Assembly (NCBI GenBank): GCA_029942065.1
Contig: JAPYTY010000173.1
Coordinates: 1-5,143 of the forward strand
DNA: 5,143 nucleotides
Origin: Acidobacteriota bacterium
GTDB lineage: Bacteria > Acidobacteriota > UBA6911 > RPQK01 > JADFOI01
Direction: 5' to 3'
Made by a program: the position numbers and the translations under genes. Shown here piece after piece: positions 1 through 4,643 of this stretch (position 1 is its first letter; each line of letters opens with the position of its first letter). The notes under the pieces were generated by a model. The model did no database searches. It worked only from the letters and a program-made list of their open reading frames with translations, and had not been told where the DNA came from.

Positions 1-521
1 GTCTCCTCGATGGATCGCTGCCGTTCCTGGGAGGCGGACAGAACCACTTCAACGGCTTCTTCCCCCACCTTCTTGGCAATCTGGGAGAGTCCCCGGGTGA
101 ACAGCTCAGTGGTATAGGAATTTGACGGCATCTCCCTGCGCCGGTCGGCGATCACCCGATCCAGATATCCCAGAAACTCCAAACCGATAAACTCATTATC
201 CGGGGCAAAGCAAGAAAGAGTGCCCTGATGGCAACAGGGACCCTCCGGCTCAACCACCACCAAAAGCGCATCCGCATCACAGTCGTGGCTGACCTTCTTG
301 AGCCTGAGATAGTTTCCGGAAGTCTCCCCTTTGGTCCACAAGCTCTTCCGGCTGCGGCTCCAGAACGTCACCCGTTGACTCTCCCAGGTCTTCTCCAGCG
401 CCTCCGGGCTCATGAACCCGAGCATCAGAACCCGGCCCGACCTATCATCCTGCACGATGGCAGGAATCAGGCCGTCCGTTTTCTCCCAATCCAGTTTCTT
501 GATATCCAGGGTAGGTTCCAT
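1..521 (-). CDS. hisIE: HisIE, bifunctional phosphoribosyl-AMP cyclohydrolase / phosphoribosyl-ATP pyrophosphohydrolase (3' end cut off by window edge)
   Basis: Cytoplasmic two-domain enzyme of histidine synthesis. The C-terminal HisE domain removes pyrophosphate from PR-ATP, and the N-terminal HisI domain opens the adenine ring of PR-AMP to give ProFAR. From the ATG at 521, 173 residues are visible with no stop before the edge. The HisI domain (about 1-110) begins with LDWEKTDGL-like sequence (LDWEKTDGLIPAIVQ) and has the WTKGETSGN motif at 62-70. The metal-binding DCDAD run gives D80, D82 and D84, and the zinc cysteines are C97 and C104 in a PCCHQGTLSCF context. The HisE domain starts near 115, with SYTTELF at 135-141 and the MazG-like KKVGEEAVE at 150-158. 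Roughly the last 30 residues lie outside the window. The start is supported by GAGGAAGG 8 nt upstream and by its match to the usual HisIE N-terminus. The gene lies 178 nt after hisF, separated by a hairpin-rich spacer. Confidence 0.96.
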   Translation of the reverse strand, partial: MEPTLDIKKLDWEKTDGLIPAIVQDDRSGRVLMLGFMSPEALEKTWESQRVTFWSRSRKSLWTKGETSGNYLRLKKVSHDCDADALLVVVEPEGPCCHQGTLSCFAPDNEFIGLEFLGYLDRVIADRRREMPSNSYTTELFTRGLSQIAKKVGEEAVEVVLSASQERQRSIEE

Positions 522-529
522 GGTTCACA

Positions 530-537
530 CCTTCCTC
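530..537 (-). promoter_or_regulatory. Ribosome binding site of hisIE
   Basis: GAGGAAGG on the minus strand lies 8 nt before the ATG at 521. It is one of the two strongest Shine-Dalgarno sequences in the window, as expected for a gene that cannot rely on translational coupling because 178 nt separate it from hisF. It also decides the hisIE start. Confidence 0.75.
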
Positions 538-607
538 AATTTTTTAACGGATGGTACATCTTGGCAGAAAATCCGAAGTCCTGAATTCCAAAACCTGAAC
601 CGTTCTG

Positions 608-683
608 TTCTCCGCGCGCGATGCGCGCTTTTCCACGCGGAGCCTGAGTGACGCGTTTCTCTGCGTGCGAAGCACGCTTCTTC
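608..683 (-). repeat. Array of three stem-loops in the hisF-hisIE spacer, two being diverged copies of one unit
   Basis: Three inverted repeats follow one another. Stem 663-668/672-677 is GCGTGC with GCACGC and a 3-nt loop. Stem 635-639/652-656 is ACGCG with CGCGT and a 12-nt loop. Stem 614-619/623-628 is GCGCGC with GCGCGC and a 3-nt loop. The outer two sit in the same plus-strand frame (TTCTCY, stem, GAW loop, stem, TT) at 608 and 657, a 49-nt period. They differ by one stem pair changed on both sides (T-A to C-G), which suggests the fold is kept. No run of U follows on the transcribed strand, so this does not look like an intrinsic terminator. A REP-like intergenic element or an mRNA-stabilising or processing structure is possible. 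Confidence 0.7.
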
Positions 684-691
684 TGCCTTCC

Positions 692-705
692 GTCTTCTGT
701 CAGTT
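692..705 (-). repeat. 14-nt junction repeat, copy 2, spanning the hisF stop codon
   Basis: The minus-strand sequence AACTGACAGAAGAC covers the last hisF codon (AAC), its TGA stop and the next 8 nt. An identical copy covers the end of hisD at 4630-4643 in exactly the same register. CAGAAGA then recurs 14 nt further along the transcript (679-685), so this end of the spacer is a short purine-rich direct repeat. Confidence 0.8.
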
Positions 706-1461
706 GACCCCCCTCACCACAATTCCATTGTTCGCCAAATACTCCTTCACCGCCGGGATCGAATAACGATGGTAGTGAAAAATGCTGGCCGCCAATACTG
801 CATCGGCTCGTCCCTCCTCGAGCGCCGCCAGAAGATGCTCGGGGGAGCCGGCCCCTCCGGAGGCAATGACCGGGATTCGAACCCGCTGGGAAACCGTGCG
901 CAGGAGTTCCAGGTCATATCCAGTCTGGGTGCCATCGCAGTCCATCGAGGTGAGCAGAATCTCTCCCGCCCCCAACGCCTCGCCTTTGTCGATCCACTCC
1001 AGGGCATCCAGATCCGTTTCCACCCGTCCACCACCGATGAAGACCTTCCACTTATTTCCAACCCGCTTGGCATCAACCGCCAGAACGATACACTGAGATC
1101 CATAAGCAACCGCGGCCTCACGTACCAGTTCGGGCCTCTTCACCGCCGCACTATTGATGGAAACCTTGTCGGCTCCGGCCCGCAGCAGTTGGTAAATATG
1201 GTCCACCGTTGCGATTCCACCCCCCACGGTAAAGGGGATGAAGATGGAGTCCGCAACCCTTCTGACCAGATCCACGACCGTTTTTCGCGCCTCGACCGTG
1301 GCCGTGATGTCGAGAAAGACCAGCTCATCGGCTCCCTCCTGATAGTAGCGACCCCCCAATTCGACGGGGTCTCCGGCGTCCTTCAAATCCACAAAGTGGA
1401 CTCCCTTGACAACCCGCCCGTTGGCCATATCGAGGCAGGGGATGATCCGCTTAGCCAGCAT
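700..1461 (-). CDS. hisF: HisF, imidazole glycerol phosphate synthase cyclase subunit
   Basis: Cytoplasmic (beta/alpha)8-barrel subunit of IGP synthase. It uses ammonia channelled from HisH to convert PRFAR into imidazole glycerol phosphate and AICAR, the latter returning to purine synthesis. The 253-residue length is normal. Both catalytic aspartates sit at the standard family positions: D11 in IIPCLDM and D130 in LAVDAKRV. The two phosphate-binding halves are visible as FTVGGGI (77-83) and, near the C-terminus, IPVIASGGAGSPEHL. LLTSMDCDGT is the matching loop in the second half-barrel. The ATG overlaps the end of hisA by 11 nt and has GGAGGAG 7 nt upstream inside hisA, so translation of the two is probably coupled. 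HisF and HisA share an ancestral barrel fold and are adjacent here, as in many his operons. The gene ends in AAC TGA within the 14-nt junction repeat. No anomaly is seen. Confidence 0.98.
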   Translation of the reverse strand: MLAKRIIPCLDMANGRVVKGVHFVDLKDAGDPVELGGRYYQEGADELVFLDITATVEARKTVVDLVRRVADSIFIPFTVGGGIATVDHIYQLLRAGADKVSINSAAVKRPELVREAAVAYGSQCIVLAVDAKRVGNKWKVFIGGGRVETDLDALEWIDKGEALGAGEILLTSMDCDGTQTGYDLELLRTVSQRVRIPVIASGGAGSPEHLLAALEEGRADAVLAASIFHYHRYSIPAVKEYLANNGIVVRGVN

Positions 1462-2170
1462 GAATGAACTCCTCCCAGGTCACATCGCCCTCGTAAAGAG
1501 CACGGCCAACCACCGCTCCGCTCACCCCGATCCGCTTGAGCCGTGCAATGTGCTCGGGTTGACTGACTCCCCCCGCCGCAATGAGCTGAATAGAACCTGG
1601 AAGGCGCTCTCCTAAATCCTCATAAGTCTGATAGTTAGGATGGTCCAGCGTACCGTCGCTCTCGACATCCGTACAGATCACCTGAGAAATGCCCCATCGC
1701 ACGATCCGCTCACAGACCTCGCTCAAGCCGACATCGCTCTGCTCCACCCAACCCTGGCTGCGCAGTTTCCCCCTCTTCAGGTCCAGACTGACGATGAAGG
1801 GGTCCGGACCCCATTCATCCACCCATCCCGTGACCTCATCCGGACTGACCAGTGCCGAGGTCCCCAAAATAAGATAGCTCACACCAAATCCCAGAAGCTG
1901 AGCAATATCCTGGCGGGTCCGAATTCCTCCCCCCACCTGCACGGGAGTTTTCAGAGCGTTCACCACTTCCTGAATGACCGGCCGATTTTGACCGGTTCCC
2001 TCGCGTGCACCCTCCAGATCCACCATGTGCAATCGGGAGAAACCCACCGCTTGGAACTCTCTCCCCTGCTGGACCGGGTCCATTTCATAGGTAGTCTGCC
2101 GGGCAAAGTTTCCCTGAAAGAGACGCACACACTTTCCGGCGATCAGATCAATAGCAGGAATCACAATCAC
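1451..2170 (-). CDS. hisA: HisA, ProFAR isomerase (phosphoribosylformimino-AICAR isomerase)
   Basis: Cytoplasmic (beta/alpha)8-barrel enzyme that isomerises ProFAR to PRFAR by an Amadori rearrangement, supplying the HisHF substrate. I chose the GTG at 2170, giving 239 residues, because the protein then begins MIVIPAIDL as in the family and D8 falls at the catalytic-base position. The frame is open upstream to an ATG at 2251, but that extension lies inside hisH and would add 27 unrelated residues. Other landmarks are VQVGGGIRT (78-85), D130 in IVSLDLKRG, the acid D169 in CTDVESDGTL, and AAGGVSQPEH (198-207). The residue before DGTL is S171, where this family usually has Arg or Lys. The start is 2 nt after the hisH stop, with GGAG 11 nt upstream in the end of hisH. 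The stop overlaps the hisF start, so hisH, hisA and hisF form one tightly packed block. Confidence 0.96.
   Translation of the reverse strand: MIVIPAIDLIAGKCVRLFQGNFARQTTYEMDPVQQGREFQAVGFSRLHMVDLEGAREGTGQNRPVIQEVVNALKTPVQVGGGIRTRQDIAQLLGFGVSYLILGTSALVSPDEVTGWVDEWGPDPFIVSLDLKRGKLRSQGWVEQSDVGLSEVCERIVRWGISQVICTDVESDGTLDHPNYQTYEDLGERLPGSIQLIAAGGVSQPEHIARLKRIGVSGAVVGRALYEGDVTWEEFIHAG
1469..1475 (-). promoter_or_regulatory. Ribosome binding site of hisF, inside hisA
   Basis: GGAGGAG on the minus strand is encoded in the last hisA codons and lies 7 nt before the hisF ATG. It is close to a perfect Shine-Dalgarno. Together with the 11-nt gene overlap it points to coupled translation of HisA and HisF. 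Confidence 0.8.
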
Positions 2171-2172
2171 GG

Positions 2173-2778
2173 CTAACTCAACTCCACAAAATTTTCCAGA
2201 AGCTTCAGCCCTATTTCCCCGGACCTTTCCGGGTGGAATTGCACACCCCACAGGTTGTCCCTCACCACCACGGAAGAGAAGGAGAGGCCATACTCCGTGG
2301 AACCCAGAGTCACAGGTTCCTCCACCGGCGCATAGTAGCTGTGGACGAAGTAGAAAAAGCTTCCTGCAGGGACTCCGTCAAACAGGGGCGAATCAGGCTG
2401 GGAGGATCCATTGGTCCCCGCCACACGATTCCAGCCTATATGAGGCACCTTGACCTGGGAGCTGTCGAACCGAAGCACCCTCCCGGGAAGCAACCCCAGA
2501 CACGGAGTGTCCTCCTCCTCGGAGACCTCAAACAGCAGCTGCAGGCCCAGGCAGATCCCCAGGAAAGGCACGCGGACCTGACGGAGGGCTTTAACAAGAC
2601 CCTGGTCGGCCAGGGATTTCATGGCCGGTGTGGCCGCACCCACTCCAGGAAGGATAATCTTGTCCGCCCTGCCCACATCAGCCGGATCTCCCGAGAACAT
2701 GAAATCGGCACCCAGGTGCTTCAGGGCATGGCCGACGTTGTAGAGATTTCCTGCCGTGTAATCGATTACGACGATCAT
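2173..2778 (-). CDS. hisH: HisH, glutamine amidotransferase subunit of imidazole glycerol phosphate synthase
   Basis: Cytoplasmic class I (triad) glutamine amidotransferase. It hydrolyses glutamine and passes ammonia to HisF. The 201 residues match the usual length. The start MIVVIDYTAGNLYNV is the classic HisH N-terminus. The nucleophile is C76 in LGICLGLQLLF, and the oxyanion-hole strand is LPGVGA (43-48). FYFVHSYY (142-149) is the conserved interface strand, and the triad is completed by H182 and E184 in GVQFHPERS. The ATG at 2778 directly abuts a run of 8-nt repeats that provides an AAAGG ribosome binding site. The gene sits 112 nt after hisB and 2 nt before hisA, with its partner hisF two genes on. 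The triad and oxyanion strand are intact, so the subunit should be active. Confidence 0.97.
   Translation of the reverse strand: MIVVIDYTAGNLYNVGHALKHLGADFMFSGDPADVGRADKIILPGVGAATPAMKSLADQGLVKALRQVRVPFLGICLGLQLLFEVSEEEDTPCLGLLPGRVLRFDSSQVKVPHIGWNRVAGTNGSSQPDSPLFDGVPAGSFFYFVHSYYAPVEEPVTLGSTEYGLSFSSVVVRDNLWGVQFHPERSGEIGLKLLENFVELS
2182..2185 (-). promoter_or_regulatory. Candidate ribosome binding site of hisA, inside hisH
   Basis: GGAG on the minus strand sits in the last hisH codons, 11 nt before the hisA GTG at 2170. The spacing is longer than ideal. Reinitiation after the hisH stop, which is only 2 nt from the GTG, may matter more. Confidence 0.45.
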
Positions 2779-2882
2779 TTCGTGCCTTTGTGCCTTCGTG
2801 CCATCGTGCGTTTGTTAGATCGCAATGTCGAGGGCATGACATCATCCAGATAAACCATAAACCGACGATTGCACAACTTCAT
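2775..2882 (-). CDS. Possible 35-codon small ORF between hisB and hisH (doubtful)
   Basis: An ATG at 2882, 8 nt after the hisB stop, opens a 35-residue frame starting MKLCNRRFMVYLDD and ending RRHKGTK. Its TGA overlaps the hisH ATG as ATGA, the arrangement seen in coupled genes. The C-terminal third is encoded by the 8-nt repeats and is very basic. Upstream there is only GGGT, a poor ribosome binding site. I do not recognise the peptide and see no domain. It may simply be an open frame in a non-coding spacer. A role in carrying ribosomes from hisB to hisH is possible but unproven. Confidence 0.2.
   Translation of the reverse strand: MKLCNRRFMVYLDDVMPSTLRSNKRTMARRHKGTK
2779..2810 (-). repeat. 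8-nt tandem repeat (four units) directly upstream of the hisH start
   Basis: On the minus strand the units read CGCACGAT, GGCACGAA, GGCACAAA and GGCACGAA, and the last one touches the hisH ATG. Three units differ at one position and the most distal is more diverged. The junction of the last two units creates AAAGG at 2785-2789, which is 6 nt from the ATG and the only plausible hisH ribosome binding site. Changes in copy number would leave the proximal site intact but alter the spacing from hisB. Confidence 0.9.
2785..2789 (-). promoter_or_regulatory. Ribosome binding site of hisH, formed by the tandem repeat
   Basis: AAAGG on the minus strand lies 6 nt before the hisH ATG. It is built from the boundary of two 8-nt repeat units. 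A further GAAGG arises one unit upstream but is too far for normal initiation. Confidence 0.55.
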
Positions 2883-2890
2883 GACCCGGG

Positions 2891-3487
2891 CTAAAGGACT
2901 CCCTTGGTCGAGGGGATGGCTCCCTTGGCTTCCGGGTCGATGCGCGAGGCCATCCGCAACGAACGGGCAAAGCCTTTGAACATGGCCTCAATCCGATGAT
3001 GCTCGTTCTCTCCCGCATTCAGAAAACGGAAATGCAGGTTGCATCGAAGAGCCTCCGCCAGGGACTTGAAAAAGTGAGGAGCCAACTCACAGGCAAGGTC
3101 TCCAACCTGATCCCTTTGGGGTTGATAGTCGCATGAAAAAGCAAAGCGCCCCCCCAGATCCAGAGCAACCACGACCAACACCTCATCCATGGGAAGGACC
3201 GAGGAACCGTATCGCTCAATTCCCTCCTTTTTTCCCAGAGCACTCCCAAGAGCCTGTCCCAGGACGATTCCAAGATCCTCCGTCAGATGATGGTCGTCAA
3301 CCTTCAGATCTCCCCTGGCCTTGACCTTCAGATCAATCCGGGCATGGCGCGCCAGCAACTCCAGCATGTGTTCCAGAAACCCCAGTCCCAGATTGCAATC
3401 ACAATTCCCTCCGCCATCCAGATCGAGTTTCAGTTCAATTTGCGTTTCACGGGTTTTTCTTTTGATCAAAGCGGTTCGTTTACTCAT
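2891..3487 (-). CDS. hisB: HisB, imidazoleglycerol-phosphate dehydratase (monofunctional)
   Basis: Cytoplasmic manganese enzyme that dehydrates imidazole glycerol phosphate to imidazole acetol phosphate, the substrate of HisC. The 198 residues are one dehydratase domain. There is no N-terminal HAD-type histidinol-phosphatase domain as in the bifunctional enterobacterial form. The family's metal-binding signatures are visible: FLEHMLELLARH (37-48), VDDHHLTED (63-71) and GENEHHRIEAMFK near residue 160. The C-terminus PSTKGVL is also the family ending. Between the two HH motifs are the usual core segments, including MDEVLV and QVGDLACEL. The start ATG overlaps the hisC stop as ATGA and has GGAG 8 nt upstream in the end of hisC, so the two are probably translationally coupled. 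A 112-nt spacer with tandem repeats follows before hisH. No defect is seen. Confidence 0.98.
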   Translation of the reverse strand: MSKRTALIKRKTRETQIELKLDLDGGGNCDCNLGLGFLEHMLELLARHARIDLKVKARGDLKVDDHHLTEDLGIVLGQALGSALGKKEGIERYGSSVLPMDEVLVVVALDLGGRFAFSCDYQPQRDQVGDLACELAPHFFKSLAEALRCNLHFRFLNAGENEHHRIEAMFKGFARSLRMASRIDPEAKGAIPSTKGVL

Positions 3488-4536
3488 AAAGCATTCTCCA
3501 AAACTCTTTGTAGTTCACCTAAAAAGAACTCGTTCTCTCGAGGAGTTCCGATACTGACACGGATACAGTTGTCCAGATTCTTGAGAGAACTGCGGTCTCG
3601 GACGATAATGCCCTTCTTCAGCAGCTGACGATGAACCAGTGAAGCCTCCGGGCAACGGAACAGCAGAAAATTAGCTTGAGAAGGAAAAACCTCTTCGATC
3701 TGCTCCATCCCCCTCAAGCTCTCAGCAACTCGTTCGCGCTCCTGTCGAATCTCCCGGACCTGTGCGAGACATTGATCCGGCTCGCCCATCACCCCACAAC
3801 CCTTGTCCATGATCAGGGCGCTCAAATTATAGGGAGCTTTCACCTTCATAAACTCAGCTACAATTTCCGGAGAGCTGACCCCATAGCCCAGGCGTATTCC
3901 CGCCCTTCCGAAGGCTTTCGAGAGAGTTCTGAGAAGGATCAAGTTAGGAACTGTGTCCAGTTCCGTTACCAGTGAAGGCTCTTGTGAAAACTCGATATAG
4001 GCCTCATCGACCACCACGATCTTCCCCCACTGGCGAGCCACCTGAAGGATTTCCTCCCGTGCCAACAGATCCCCTGTTGGATTGTTGGGTGAGCACAAAA
4101 AGAGAACCTTCACCTCAGAGGGAACGCTTGCCAGGAAGGGCTCGAAACGAAACTGGAACCGGCGGTCGAGTTGAAACCGGAAAGAAGAAATTCCGAAAAT
4201 ATCGGCCATCACCTGGTACATCCCATAGGTCGGCTCAGCAATGGCAATCTGATCCCGCCCCGGCTGACAGAACACCTTCAGGATCCAATCCAGAACCTCA
4301 TCGGAGCCCACCCCTGCCAACACCTGATCGCTTTCGATTTCCAGATATCGGGCCAGCGCTTCTCTCAGGCGCCGTTGACGGGGATCAGGATAGCGGTTGA
4401 GCTTCACGCCTTCCCACTCGACGTCGTACGGATTCTCATTGGCATCCAGCAACGTCCCCTCCTGGATACTCTCCCGTGCCGAGTGGTAGGATTCCAACTC
4501 CAAAATGTTGGGCCGAATCAGTTGTGTGATCTCCAT
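3484..4536 (-). CDS. hisC: HisC, histidinol-phosphate aminotransferase
   Basis: Pyridoxal-phosphate enzyme of the class II aminotransferase family (fold type I), cytoplasmic. It transfers the amino group of glutamate to imidazole acetol phosphate, giving histidinol phosphate. The 350-residue length is normal. The substrate-side motif LDANENPYD is at 30-38, and RYPDP at 48-52 is the typical HisC follow-on. PLP-contacting motifs are CSPNNPTG (148-155) and VVDEAYIEF (175-183). The Schiff-base lysine is K207 in RTLSKAFGRAGIRLGYG, with the phosphate-binding arginine R215. The C-terminal arginine that binds substrate carboxylate/phosphate is in CIRVSIGT. ATG 4536 has GGGGA 5 nt upstream, a modest ribosome binding site. 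It lies 101 nt after hisD, beyond a hairpin and direct repeats, and overlaps hisB by 4 nt. Confidence 0.97.
   Translation of the reverse strand: MEITQLIRPNILELESYHSARESIQEGTLLDANENPYDVEWEGVKLNRYPDPRQRRLREALARYLEIESDQVLAGVGSDEVLDWILKVFCQPGRDQIAIAEPTYGMYQVMADIFGISSFRFQLDRRFQFRFEPFLASVPSEVKVLFLCSPNNPTGDLLAREEILQVARQWGKIVVVDEAYIEFSQEPSLVTELDTVPNLILLRTLSKAFGRAGIRLGYGVSSPEIVAEFMKVKAPYNLSALIMDKGCGVMGEPDQCLAQVREIRQERERVAESLRGMEQIEEVFPSQANFLLFRCPEASLVHRQLLKKGIIVRDRSSLKNLDNCIRVSIGTPRENEFFLGELQRVLENAL
3496..3499 (-). promoter_or_regulatory. Ribosome binding site of hisB, inside hisC
   Basis: GGAG on the minus strand is encoded in the last codons of hisC and lies 8 nt before the hisB ATG. It works together with the ATGA stop/start overlap and supports the chosen hisB start. 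Confidence 0.65.
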
Positions 4537-4575
4537 GGTCGTCCCCGTTGTCCGCCGCTGTTCTGCGACCAGCGC

Positions 4576-4606
4576 GTTTCAGGTTTCATGTTTAACGTTT
4601 CATGTT
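4576..4606 (-). repeat. Direct repeat with a 14-nt period in the hisD-hisC spacer
   Basis: The minus strand carries AACATGAAAC at 4606-4597 and again, identically, at 4592-4583. A partial third copy, CTGAAAC, is at 4582-4576. The stretch is A-rich and purine-biased and has no long coding frame. It lies between the hairpin at 4607-4629 and the hisC ribosome binding site. Confidence 0.75.
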
Positions 4607-4629
4607 CCTGATCTGGTCAGCCAGTCAGG
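4607..4629 (-). repeat. Imperfect palindrome (9-bp stem-loop) just after hisD
   Basis: CCTGA (4607-4611) pairs with TCAGG (4625-4629), and CTGG (4613-4616) pairs with CCAG (4621-4624). One nucleotide is bulged at 4612 and a 4-nt loop is at 4617-4620. The structure starts 8 nt downstream of the hisD stop. No T-run follows on the transcribed strand (the next bases are AACATG), so it is not a standard intrinsic terminator. It could stabilise the 3' end of processed mRNA or slow RNA polymerase. Confidence 0.6.
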
Positions 4630-4643
4630 GTCTTCTGTCAGTT
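4630..4643 (-). repeat. 14-nt junction repeat, copy 1, spanning the hisD stop codon
   Basis: The minus strand reads AACTGACAGAAGAC. This is the last hisD codon (AAC, Asn), the TGA stop and 8 nt of spacer, and it is identical in sequence and reading register to 692-705 at the end of hisF. The palindrome at 4607-4629 follows immediately. Confidence 0.8.

Noticed and set aside
536..559. Seven-codon ATG...TGA frame before hisIE as a histidine leader peptide
   Set aside because: It contains only one His codon, overlaps the hisIE ribosome binding site, and is not at the head of the operon. It has none of the His-run or alternative hairpin layout of his attenuation.
614..677. Intrinsic transcription terminator in the hisF-hisIE spacer
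   Set aside because: The hairpins are GC-rich, but no U-run follows on the transcribed strand and hisIE continues the operon. Plus-strand T-richness after the stems is weak, and no plus-strand gene ends there.
769..1467. A 232-codon plus-strand open frame opposite hisF
   Set aside because: It lies fully antisense to a clear hisF with intact active site. Its translation shows no domain and reads as an antisense shadow of codon bias.
1640..2176. A 178-codon plus-strand frame opposite hisA
   Set aside because: It is antisense to hisA with no family features and no ribosome binding site of note.
2171..2251. Upstream ATG extension of hisA to 2251
   Set aside because: It would add 27 residues encoded inside hisH with no similarity to HisA. 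GTG at 2170 gives the standard MIVIPAIDL start.
2779..2810. CRISPR array
   Set aside because: The units are 8 nt and directly adjacent with no spacers, which is a simple tandem repeat.
2233..2853. A 206-codon plus-strand open frame opposite hisH and the hisB-hisH spacer
   Set aside because: It is antisense to hisH, has no recognisable motif, and is low-complexity His/Arg/Gln-rich as expected from an antisense frame.
2848..2876. Internal promoter before hisH (TTGTGC, 17 nt, TTATCT on the minus strand)
   Set aside because: The spacing is right, but both boxes match the sigma-70 consensus poorly, so it is not supportable by eye.
3972..4400. Plus-strand frame rich in Pro, Arg and Ser opposite hisC
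   Set aside because: The composition is that of an antisense reading of a GC-biased gene, and hisC is unambiguous on the other strand.
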